64,000 nucleotides of DNA, taken from contig JANQSS010000051.1 of the NCBI GenBank assembly GCA_028279185.1, forward strand, positions 1 to 64,000, read 5' to 3'. Positions 45,947 to 53,302 of this stretch are shown piece by piece. Numbering within the stretch: the stretch's first letter is position 1; every line of letters begins with the position of its first letter. The notes beneath the pieces are model-generated. The model was not told where the DNA came from and did not search any database. It worked only from the letters and a program-made list of their open reading frames with translations. A program made the position numbers and the translations under genes. The stretch comes from Saprospiraceae bacterium. Lineage in GTDB: Bacteria > Bacteroidota > Bacteroidia > Chitinophagales > Saprospiraceae.

Positions 45947-46419
45947 TTAACAATTTGGATCTACATTTGCAAGACGAACATTGCTCTCCTTGTAAAAGGC
46001 CCAACAAATGTACGTTACAGGCTGAATTTTCAAAGTTATGAAGAAAAACACTTATGTGAATAAAATGTGGAAAACTAGAATTTTGTTGTGGAAAGATCGT
46101 GAATAAATTGCCTAATAGATGGGCCAAATCGCATCGTATAAAACAATTTACATATATATGATTTTTTAATATTAAATGATTTTGACGATTGATCATTCAT
46201 ACATGTACTGGGCATCGATAAGTAGTCTTCACATTACGATAAAATTATATATGTATATGATGTATATGAACTACTATTGGCCCATTACTTGTCGTTGAAA
46301 AGTGTTGAATTGCTGAATGCAATTTTGTTTAAAACTAGTCATATATTTATTTCGCTAATGTGAAAATGAAATTTTTCCTGAACTCCGTATACTATCTTTA
46401 CAACTTAAGAGTGATGTGA
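45947..46419. other. AT-rich intergenic region upstream of dnaB
   Basis: These 473 nt between the divergent dnaB and the gene at 46420 contain no plausible gene. They hold long A/T runs (for example 46150-46190), two near-matches to the DnaA box complement (TGTGGAAAA at about 46069, TTGTGGAAA at about 46087), and a near-match promoter element TATCTTTA (46393-46400) 19 nt before the right-hand gene. I cannot show an origin. Confidence 0.5.
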
Positions 46420-46857
46420 ATGGCAACCAATGATGGAAGGATTGACAGTCTATTAAATGACATTGAAAAGGGAAGCTATCCGGTCGGAAAACTGACGAAA
46501 GAAATTGAGCAGGAGCAGCTTGGTATTTTACAGTACGTCTTGGATGAAGAAAACAATTTCTTAACGGACGCAGAGCAGAATCAGCTTGTTTTTATTCTTA
46601 CCATACTTTGGAATTTGCGACGCACAAAATCCATCGTTTCGGTGGACGAATTATTGGACTTGGAAGATCGGATTTGGGAGGCAAGTGATAAAGGAAACTT
46701 CCCGTACGACATCGATATACAAGAGGTTGATAAGGTTCCGGATGACATTTTTGCTATACTCTTAGATGCCGTTGAATATGATCATCTCACACCAATCGGT
46801 TCAAATTGGTTGATGGTAAAAGGACTTGTTCTTGCGTCAGTTTTGAAAAGTAGTTGA
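46420..46857 (+). CDS. Unrecognised acidic protein
   Basis: The 145-aa acidic, all-alpha-looking protein has no signal or membrane segment. Notable stretches are SLLNDIEKGSYPVGKLTKEI, a Leu/Ile-rich helix LVFILTILWNLRRTKS, and a final segment LTPIGSNWLMVKGLVLASVL. I recognise no family. It converges with metG, the two stop codons being 5 nt apart. The codon use resembles the neighbours, so I treat it as a real gene. Confidence 0.72.
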   Translation: MATNDGRIDSLLNDIEKGSYPVGKLTKEIEQEQLGILQYVLDEENNFLTDAEQNQLVFILTILWNLRRTKSIVSVDELLDLEDRIWEASDKGNFPYDIDIQEVDKVPDDIFAILLDAVEYDHLTPIGSNWLMVKGLVLASVLKSS

Positions 46858-46862
46858 AAATT

Positions 46863-49004
46863 CTAACTCACCTCACTGCCATTGCTGACGGTTTGATCGG
46901 GTCGAATAAAAACAAGCTTTCCCTGTTCATTTTCAGTCATTAAAATCATGCCTTGAGATTCGACGCCCCGAAGCTTTCGAGGAGCCAAATTGGCTACCAG
47001 CGTAATATGTTGACCGATCACATCTTCGGGCTTATAATGCGATGCAATTCCGGATACGACTGTCCGTTTTTCAAATCCTAAATCAACCGTCAATTTTAAT
47101 AACTTATCAGCCTTTTTCATTTTTTCCGCCTCTAAAATTGTACCAGTGCGCAAGTCTAATTGCTGGAAAGTTGCAAAGTCAATGGTTGATTTTAGGTTGT
47201 TTATCTCTTCCTTATCGGATGACAATGACCCTTGTTTATGTAATTTATCAACTTGTTGTTGAATGACGTCATCAGGTATCCGCGAGAATAAATGAAATGC
47301 TTCTTCGATTTTATGATTAGCCTTCAGCAATTCTTCACCTTCGGCCATTTTATTCATCATATCTAGAATGGCGTCACTTCTTTCGTCTAAGGAAACATTA
47401 ATTTTGCTCAATAACTCTCGAGCTTTTTCAGGAAGAAACGGCGAAAGGAGATGGCCCAATACATAGATGATTTGCAATCCGTGATTAAGCACGTTAGCCG
47501 TTCCCTGTTCATTCGATTTGATGAGTTTCCAGGGTGCATTGTTTTGTAGAAACTGATTTCCCATGGATGAAATTTCCATTACACCCTGAAGTGCAGCTCT
47601 AAAATCATATTTCATGATTGATTCATGCACGGCATAAGTCATATCGTATAGGCGCAATAGTTCCGCATCTAAAAAAGAAAATTCATCAGCATAATCCGAC
47701 CCGATTATACCTTCATTCGGATCGGGTTGCGGTACTTTTCCATCGAAATATTTATTGGTTAGGACGACGACTCGATTTATGAAATTTGCGAGATTGTTGA
47801 CTAGTTCGTTATCATTTGCTTCCTGAAATCCTTTCCATGTAAATTCACTATCCCTTTGTTCGGGCATATTTTTAATCAAGTAGTAACGAAGTACATCTAT
47901 GTATTCAGGCAATTCCTCAACAAATTCGTTTACCCAAACGGCCCAATTGCGAGACGTTGATATTTTTTGACCTTCGAGATTCAAGAATTGATTCGCGGGG
48001 ACATTCACGGGAAGATTATAGCCGCCATGGGCTTTTAGTATGGCCGGAAATATCAAACAATGAAACACAATATTATCCTTACCTATAAAATGTACCAGAG
48101 CACTCTCGTCGTCTTGCCAATACTTTTTCCATGCATCAGGGTTTCCTTGGTCCATTGCCCACTGCTTGGAGGCAGAGATGTATCCGATGGGCGCATCGAG
48201 CCATACATAAAGTTTTTTGCCTTCACTACCTGCTATTTCAGAAGGAACGTCAACCCCCCAATCCAAATCACGCGTCATAGCACGAGGAGCCAGACCGTTT
48301 TCTAACCAAGATTTGCACTGTCCAATGACATGATTTTTCCACTTTTTAACATCGTGGTGTGGTTGGCCATTCAAATTACCATTACTAATAAAATCCTTCA
48401 ACCACGATTCATGCTTATCCAGCGGCAAGTACCAGTGTCGCGTCATACGCAGTTCTGGCTTCGCTCCACTCAGCTTTGAAGTTGGATTAATTAATTCTCG
48501 CGGGCTTAAGCTACTACCGCAATTTTCACATTGATCACCGTAGGCATTCTCATATTGACATTTTGGACAGGTACCCACAATATATCGATCTGCTAAAAAC
48601 TGACCGGCTTCAGCATCGAAATACTGCTCGGATTCTATTTCAATAAAGTCGCCATTTGAATTAAGCTTTCGGAAGAATTCCTGACTCGTCTCATGATGAA
48701 GCTCTGCAGAAGTTCGATGAAAAATATCAAACGATATATTGACTTTTTTAAATGAACTCTTGAAACTGGAATCGTACTTATTGACGATTTCTAGAGGCGT
48801 GCTACCCTCTGCAAGGGCGCGCATGGTCACTGCGGCTCCATGTTCATCTGACCCACAGACGAATAGTACATCATGTCCTTGCAGGCGCAGATATCGCGCA
48901 AATATATCTGCGGGCAAATAGGCACCCGTCAGGTGACCTACGTGCAAATGCCCATTTGCATAAGGCAGTGCTGCTGTCAGCATATACCGAGCAGGATTGT
49001 CCAT
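46863..49004 (-). CDS. metG: Methionine--tRNA ligase with C-terminal tRNA-binding domain
   Basis: This is a 713-aa class I synthetase: HIGH motif as HLHVGHL (ANGHLHVGHLTGAY), zinc knuckle CPKC...CENC in the connecting region, and KMSKS as KISTS (GQKISTSRNWAVW, diverged first and third positions). Anticodon-binding helices follow. A C-terminal EMAPII/Trbp111-like OB-fold (LDLRTGTILEAEKMKKADKLLKLTVDLG, residues about 605-713) binds tRNA and dimerises. Full length for the MetG1 type with a C-terminal extension. Its start is preceded by an A/T-rich 204-nt gap. Confidence 0.95.
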   Translation of the reverse strand: MDNPARYMLTAALPYANGHLHVGHLTGAYLPADIFARYLRLQGHDVLFVCGSDEHGAAVTMRALAEGSTPLEIVNKYDSSFKSSFKKVNISFDIFHRTSAELHHETSQEFFRKLNSNGDFIEIESEQYFDAEAGQFLADRYIVGTCPKCQYENAYGDQCENCGSSLSPRELINPTSKLSGAKPELRMTRHWYLPLDKHESWLKDFISNGNLNGQPHHDVKKWKNHVIGQCKSWLENGLAPRAMTRDLDWGVDVPSEIAGSEGKKLYVWLDAPIGYISASKQWAMDQGNPDAWKKYWQDDESALVHFIGKDNIVFHCLIFPAILKAHGGYNLPVNVPANQFLNLEGQKISTSRNWAVWVNEFVEELPEYIDVLRYYLIKNMPEQRDSEFTWKGFQEANDNELVNNLANFINRVVVLTNKYFDGKVPQPDPNEGIIGSDYADEFSFLDAELLRLYDMTYAVHESIMKYDFRAALQGVMEISSMGNQFLQNNAPWKLIKSNEQGTANVLNHGLQIIYVLGHLLSPFLPEKARELLSKINVSLDERSDAILDMMNKMAEGEELLKANHKIEEAFHLFSRIPDDVIQQQVDKLHKQGSLSSDKEEINNLKSTIDFATFQQLDLRTGTILEAEKMKKADKLLKLTVDLGFEKRTVVSGIASHYKPEDVIGQHITLVANLAPRKLRGVESQGMILMTENEQGKLVFIRPDQTVSNGSEVS

Positions 49005-49196
49005 GAGAAATAAATGTTTGACGCGTTTCTTAAATGCTGGTCAACTGACTTCAAATTATGTTGACCTAATTGCATCACAAATGTAAACATATTGCGTACA
49101 TCGCCATCAGTCAGGAAATAAAATTTTTCAAAAAGATTCAATATAATCTCCAGTCACATTAAAATATTCTTTAATATAATATCTAGCTAAAATATT

Positions 49197-49204
49197 TACT
49201 TTTG
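49197..49204 (+). promoter_or_regulatory. Promoter -7 element (TACTTTTG) for the sterol desaturase-type gene
   Basis: A perfect TAnnTTTG ends 4 nt before the ATG at 49209, giving a predicted leaderless transcript. The upstream 190 nt are very A/T-rich. Confidence 0.6.
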
Positions 49205-49208
49205 TGGT

Positions 49209-50336
49209 ATGGATTATATCGTACTGTCTATTCCTATATTCTTCATCCTTATAGGAATTGAAGTTGTTATTTCATATCTCAAAAAATCGAACCTTTATCA
49301 ATTCGATGATGCTGTAACAAATATTAGTTGCGGAATTTTACAGCAAGTTTCCGGTGTATTCTTTAAAACGATTTTAATGGTCGGCTATTGGTATCTCTAC
49401 GATCATTACCGCATATTGGATTGGCCAGAGTCGATTTGGATGTATGTTTTATTATTTATAGGTATTGATTTTTTCTATTATTGGTTTCATCGCTATGCAC
49501 ATGAAGTAAGTTTATTTTGGGGCACACACATTGTTCATCATCAGAGTGAGGAATATAATTTTTCTGTTGCACTACGCCAATCTGCGTTGCAGAGCTTTGT
49601 TTCTATGATTTTTTATTTACCGTTGGCCTGGCTTGGTTTTAATCCATTTGCGTTTTTAACAATTAATGCATTTCAAACTTTGTATCAATTTTGGATACAC
49701 ACAAAAACAATTGACAGATTACACCCTATTATTGAATTTATATTTAATACACCGTCACATCATCGCGTACACCACGGTCGTAATCCGCAATACATTGACA
49801 AGAATCACGGTGGTACATTTATCATTTTTGATCGCTTATTTGGAACCTTCGAACCCGAGATAGAACCTGTTGTTTACGGCGTTACAAAGCCTTTGGCTAG
49901 TTGGAATCCGCTTTGGGCGAATTTCGATTGGTACGTGGATTTATGGGCAGACTTAAAAAAGCCTATGTCGTTTTTGGATCGAATAAAAATGCTAATTAAT
50001 AAACCCGGCTGGTTACCGGAGCATTTAGGGGGTTATCGGAGACCTAAACCAATCACAGAACAAAATATTAGTAAGTACAAAATTCAGGTATCTAGTAAAA
50101 TGAACTACTATGTTTTGATGCAATACCTTATCTTACTCATTATAACGTCAATATTTTTATTTTTTTTAAACCACTTTTCTATACATCAACAATTGACGTT
50201 GGGCGTATTCGTCGTCATGTCCATTGTGAGTTTTGGTGCCTTGCTGGAGAATAAATCATGGAGTCGCATGTTTGAAATTTTTCGAGTAATTGTATTGATT
50301 GGGTTGGTTGCTTACTTTGTTGTAATGGGTATTTAG
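49209..50336 (+). CDS. Fatty acid hydroxylase/sterol desaturase family protein
   Basis: The 375-aa membrane protein of the di-iron fatty acid hydroxylase superfamily carries the His clusters HRYAH (H94-H98), HIVHH (H107-H111) and HHRVHH (H184-H189), with a further NH (H200). These coordinate the iron pair. N-terminal helices (about 5-25, 45-65 and 80-93) and three C-terminal ones (about 300-370) flank them. The C-terminal extension of about 110 residues is hydrophobic and not part of the core. The substrate is probably a lipid or a carotenoid-like molecule; unproven. Confidence 0.9.
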   Translation: MDYIVLSIPIFFILIGIEVVISYLKKSNLYQFDDAVTNISCGILQQVSGVFFKTILMVGYWYLYDHYRILDWPESIWMYVLLFIGIDFFYYWFHRYAHEVSLFWGTHIVHHQSEEYNFSVALRQSALQSFVSMIFYLPLAWLGFNPFAFLTINAFQTLYQFWIHTKTIDRLHPIIEFIFNTPSHHRVHHGRNPQYIDKNHGGTFIIFDRLFGTFEPEIEPVVYGVTKPLASWNPLWANFDWYVDLWADLKKPMSFLDRIKMLINKPGWLPEHLGGYRRPKPITEQNISKYKIQVSSKMNYYVLMQYLILLIITSIFLFFLNHFSIHQQLTLGVFVVMSIVSFGALLENKSWSRMFEIFRVIVLIGLVAYFVVMGI

Positions 50337-50392
50337 GATTGTAATGCGCTGTGATTGTCTCAAGCTCAAAACTTATCGTAAAACATTTTATT

Positions 50393-51070
50393 TTATTCTC
50401 GACCAGCTACTACCAAGACAATTTCTCCTTTGATGGAATCCCTTTTTTCTAATGCATTAAGTACGTGTGCAGCGTTACCCCTAATATATTCTTCATGTAG
50501 TTTTGTCAACTCTCGGCATACGGCAACCTGTCTATCGCCCCCACAATACGACACTAATTCCGATAGGCACTTTTTAATACGATGTGGAGATTCGTACAGA
50601 ATGAATGTGTGTGGCAAATCGGCTAAATATTTCCATCGTGTTTGACGACCCTTTTTATGAGGTAAAAAACCCTCAAAGTGAAATCGGTCACAAGGTAGAC
50701 CAGAGCCAATTGCGCCCAACAATGCCGCATTTGCGCCGGGCAAAACTTCAATCGATATGTTGGACTTAACCGCTTCTCTAATTAATAGATGCCCTGGATC
50801 GGATAGTGCCGGTAGCCCCGCATCCGAAACTAGTCCTAGAACATGACCTTCCTTAAGAATTTGTATGACGACAGGAGTTACTTTGTGCTCGTTGTGTGCA
50901 TGGTAGGGTTTCAATGGAACAGAAATTTCAAAATGTTTGAGCAGTCGACCAGCCACGCGACTGTCTTCGCATAGAAGTAAATCAATTGATTTTAATGCCT
51001 CCAGACTTCGAATGGTCATGTCGTTGAGATTACCAATCGGTGTTGGAATGACAATTAGTTTTCCAGCCAT
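50393..51070 (-). CDS. rsmI: 16S rRNA 2'-O-ribose C1402 methyltransferase RsmI
   Basis: The 225-aa TP methylase has the family signature LIVIPTPIGNLNDMTIRSLEALKSID near the start, LLCEDSRVAGRLL, GLVSDAGLPALSDPG (the SAM-binding 'SDAGxPxxSDPG'), and SALSGL-like GANAALLGAIGSGLPCDRFHFEGFLP. It methylates 16S rRNA C1402. It is the last gene of the pssA-purS-rsmI operon; its ATG overlaps the purS stop by 1 nt (TAATG). Confidence 0.93.
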   Translation of the reverse strand: MAGKLIVIPTPIGNLNDMTIRSLEALKSIDLLLCEDSRVAGRLLKHFEISVPLKPYHAHNEHKVTPVVIQILKEGHVLGLVSDAGLPALSDPGHLLIREAVKSNISIEVLPGANAALLGAIGSGLPCDRFHFEGFLPHKKGRQTRWKYLADLPHTFILYESPHRIKKCLSELVSYCGGDRQVAVCRELTKLHEEYIRGNAAHVLNALEKRDSIKGEIVLVVAGRE

Positions 51071-51321
51071 TAAATCTCTTCAATCACATATGTATACGAT
51101 TCCATGATGGGATTCGCAAGAAGTTTTTGACACGCCTTTTCCACTTTTTCTTTTGCATCATCCTTGGACATGGCTTGCATTGTCATTTGTACGTGCTTAC
51201 CGATTCTAATTTGCTCTACGCCCTCGATTTCAACATCTCGTAGGTTCCGTGTAGCTGCCTTTCCTTGAGGATCAAGCAACTCTTTTAATGGCATAATATC
51301 TATTTCTGCTTTGAATGTCAT
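51070..51321 (-). CDS. purS: Phosphoribosylformylglycinamidine synthase subunit PurS
   Basis: The 83-aa PurS is the small bridging subunit of the purine pathway FGAM synthase complex (PurL-PurQ-PurS). It matches the family: FKAEIDIMPLKELLDPQGKAATR near the start, VEQIRIGKHVQMTMQ, and a C-terminal LANPIMESYTYVIEE. The gene sits between pssA (7-nt gap) and rsmI (1-nt overlap), away from purL and purQ, which are not in this window. The odd context does not weaken the sequence call. Confidence 0.88.
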   Translation of the reverse strand: MTFKAEIDIMPLKELLDPQGKAATRNLRDVEIEGVEQIRIGKHVQMTMQAMSKDDAKEKVEKACQKLLANPIMESYTYVIEEI

Positions 51322-51328
51322 TGTATAA

Positions 51329-52024
51329 TTAGTATTTAAATAACCGACTCAACACAGCCAGCAAAATGTAGTACAATATTAAGAAGGGTAGCGCACATGT
51401 TTTCATAATATAAAGAATAATGAGTCCTCCAATGATTAAGATGACTTGTTTGATGGTGCGACGCTTGTTTTTTAGGTCAGGCTTAAAACTGATCATGGGC
51501 AGATCTGAAAGCATGAGTGCGCATAAGACAAGTATTATTGTTGCGATGACGAGTTGGTTCGGCTTCGGAATGAATGCCGAACAATAACCATCAACGGTCA
51601 AAAGGAAAACTCCCACAACTGCAATCGTGGCAGCGGGTGTATTGAGACCCATAAAGTCGATGGACTGGCGATCGTCTGAATTAAATTTTGCCAACCGCAG
51701 GGCTGCGCATATAGTAAACAAGAAGCCGATAATAGGTGGCACAGATTCATCAAGGGTTAAGAGGTTTACATGTATAATAAGTTGAAATAAAACCATACCA
51801 GGAAAAAAGCCGAATGACACCATGTCTGCAAGTGAATCCAATTGGGCACCTAATTTAGTTCCACCACCGGTGAGGCGAGCAGCCAAACCGTCCAATAAAT
51901 CAAAGAGCAGCGCCAGTCCAAAAAACAAGAGCATATTGGAATAATCCCGCTCCAACAGGCTAATGACCGCACAACAGCCACACGTCAAATTGAATAGGGT
52001 CAGGAAATTTGCAATATTGATCAT
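51329..52024 (-). CDS. pssA: CDP-diacylglycerol--serine O-phosphatidyltransferase
   Basis: The 231-aa type II PssA makes phosphatidylserine from CDP-diacylglycerol and serine. It contains the CDP-alcohol phosphotransferase signature DGLAARLTGGGTKLGAQLDSLADMVSFG (D-G-x2-A-R-x8-G-x3-D-x3-D, residues about 44-71) and about six membrane helices. A perfect TACTTTTG element lies 11 nt before the ATG (52036-52043). It is the first gene of the pssA-purS-rsmI operon. Confidence 0.93.
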   Translation of the reverse strand: MINIANFLTLFNLTCGCCAVISLLERDYSNMLLFFGLALLFDLLDGLAARLTGGGTKLGAQLDSLADMVSFGFFPGMVLFQLIIHVNLLTLDESVPPIIGFLFTICAALRLAKFNSDDRQSIDFMGLNTPAATIAVVGVFLLTVDGYCSAFIPKPNQLVIATIILVLCALMLSDLPMISFKPDLKNKRRTIKQVILIIGGLIILYIMKTCALPFLILYYILLAVLSRLFKY

Positions 52025-52035
52025 GGTTGAGCTTG

Positions 52036-52043
52036 CAAAAGTA
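52036..52043 (-). promoter_or_regulatory. Promoter -7 element (TACTTTTG) of the pssA-purS-rsmI operon
   Basis: A perfect TAnnTTTG is read on the minus strand, 11 nt upstream of the pssA ATG, implying a leader of about 5 nt. Confidence 0.55.
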
Positions 52044-52147
52044 GTATAAAGTCGTACTAAATTTCTAAGGCCGATAGATTCGGTATAAATAGAATTAATT
52101 GGGTCTTAAACTGAAGCGTGAGTCGGTCAATTTATTTCTCGAAAGAT

Positions 52148-52176
52148 GACAATAGTGCTTCTGAGCAAGCATTGTC
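52148..52176. repeat. Inverted repeat downstream of the Y1-transposase-like gene
   Basis: GACAA-TAG-TGCTT pairs with AAGCA-TTGTC around a 6-nt loop (10 bp, one 3-nt bulge). A second imperfect inverted repeat (GTCAAA...TTTGAC) follows at about 52194-52212. Both lie on the 3' side of the gene at 52282, where REP-like elements would be expected for a RAYT. They are weak structures. Confidence 0.4.
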
Positions 52177-52281
52177 GCTTACTTAAAAAATGAGTCAAAC
52201 AGTTGTTTTGACGCACGAAATTTTGTTTGAATGGTTAAAATTTTGACGAAAACACGCAAAATTGCCCTAGAAGACTTCAAT

Positions 52282-52953
52282 TTAGGTTGGAAAATGATGG
52301 AGTAAAGTGGCTTTGACTAAATGTCGTAGTACGTCATTGACTAAAGCCGTCAAGTTTAGGCAGCGCACACCTATTTCAGCCATTTTTTCTTCGACATCAA
52401 ATGGCGCACAACTAAGATATGGGCTCGACCTCAGCAACTTCTTTCGAATTTTATGCAACTTCTTAGCCGGCCGATATCGTTTACGAGGTTGCCGCTGATC
52501 ATGCCGTTGCTGCTCCATTTGTGAATGCACTGCTTGAGCCTCTTCTGCGCTCACGAAGACAAATCTTTCGTAGCTGCATCGCACTTTTCCACCCTTACGC
52601 CCCGTCTTTTGATTCGTGGCTTTCACATATGTGCTTAAAAGAATACGAACCTGATCTGATAGCATGCGCCACACTTCGGTGTACTTGTTCTTCTTTTTAC
52701 ATTTTTTAGATTGCTCCCGACGATTCTTGTATGCCTTTTTTATTTCATCACTCGACCTCGTACTCACAATCATTGCCCAACCGTCATGATTGTTCTGAAA
52801 CATATTGACGGTCATATATGAACTCAGATATCGATCAACATATTGAAGGAATAACTTGCAATCGTCCTCACTTTCAAAAAAAGGTGAGTTCGCGACACTA
52901 GCTCCTCTAATCAAATAGACATGGCGAGCCGCCATCTTTTTAATCTGTAGCAT
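52282..52953 (-). CDS. RAYT/Y1-transposase-like protein with lost HUH motif, probably domesticated or decayed
   Basis: The 223-aa protein aligns by eye to REP-associated tyrosine transposases over residues about 8-140: RHVYLIRGASVANSPFF for YHVTSRGNxRxPIF, a DDxxxFL helix, NH at 55-56, then STYVKATNQKTGRKGG for the catalytic-Tyr segment (Y109, N114). The HUH motif is broken: NHDGWAMIV replaces NHxHLL, so the second His is missing, while the candidate nucleophile Y109 is kept. Residues about 140-223 are a basic extension (RKRYRPAKKLHKIRKK) not found in typical RAYTs. The reading frame is intact. Single-copy domestication and recent decay are both possible. Confidence 0.6.
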   Translation of the reverse strand: MLQIKKMAARHVYLIRGASVANSPFFESEDDCKLFLQYVDRYLSSYMTVNMFQNNHDGWAMIVSTRSSDEIKKAYKNRREQSKKCKKKNKYTEVWRMLSDQVRILLSTYVKATNQKTGRKGGKVRCSYERFVFVSAEEAQAVHSQMEQQRHDQRQPRKRYRPAKKLHKIRKKLLRSSPYLSCAPFDVEEKMAEIGVRCLNLTALVNDVLRHLVKATLLHHFPT

Positions 52954-53302
52954 AGTAATGAATTAATGTTTTACAGGTAAGTGTCTGGAACTTGCAAATT
53001 ATCCACATGACAAGACAGTTTTTTGAAAAAGTTTTCATAGATGATATGTGCATTGCCTATTTCTAGACTGCGAATCAGAATGAACTTGTCTGGGATGAGA
53101 AATGGTTATAAAGGCATGCCGTCAGGCGAGTTGTTCTGTTCATCGTGCGCAAACGATCTGGCATTCAGCTTTTTAAAACTCCTTAATAGGATAAAAAAAT
53201 TGTATCCTGTTGAGACATGGTGATCCAACATCTTCATTGTCGCCTGCGTTTACTAAAGCATATGTATTCCTTATTTTCGTCTTTCTAAAAAAATTCAGGC
53301 TT
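52954..53302. other. Intergenic region with one DnaA-box match
   Basis: No convincing gene is visible between the divergent Y1-transposase-like gene and the T9SS type B gene. A single exact TTATCCACA (52999-53007) and a short palindrome TGAAAA-AG-TTTTCA (about 53024-53037) are present. Each is expected by chance in a window this size. Confidence 0.5.

Noticed and set aside
52999-53007. Exact DnaA box TTATCCACA
   Set aside because: A single 9-mer is expected about 0.5 times by chance on both strands of 64 kb, and no cluster accompanies it.
53210-53302. TTG start at 53210 for the T9SS type B protein
   Set aside because: It adds a second hydrophobic stretch in front of a complete signal peptide. 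It is kept only as an alternative.
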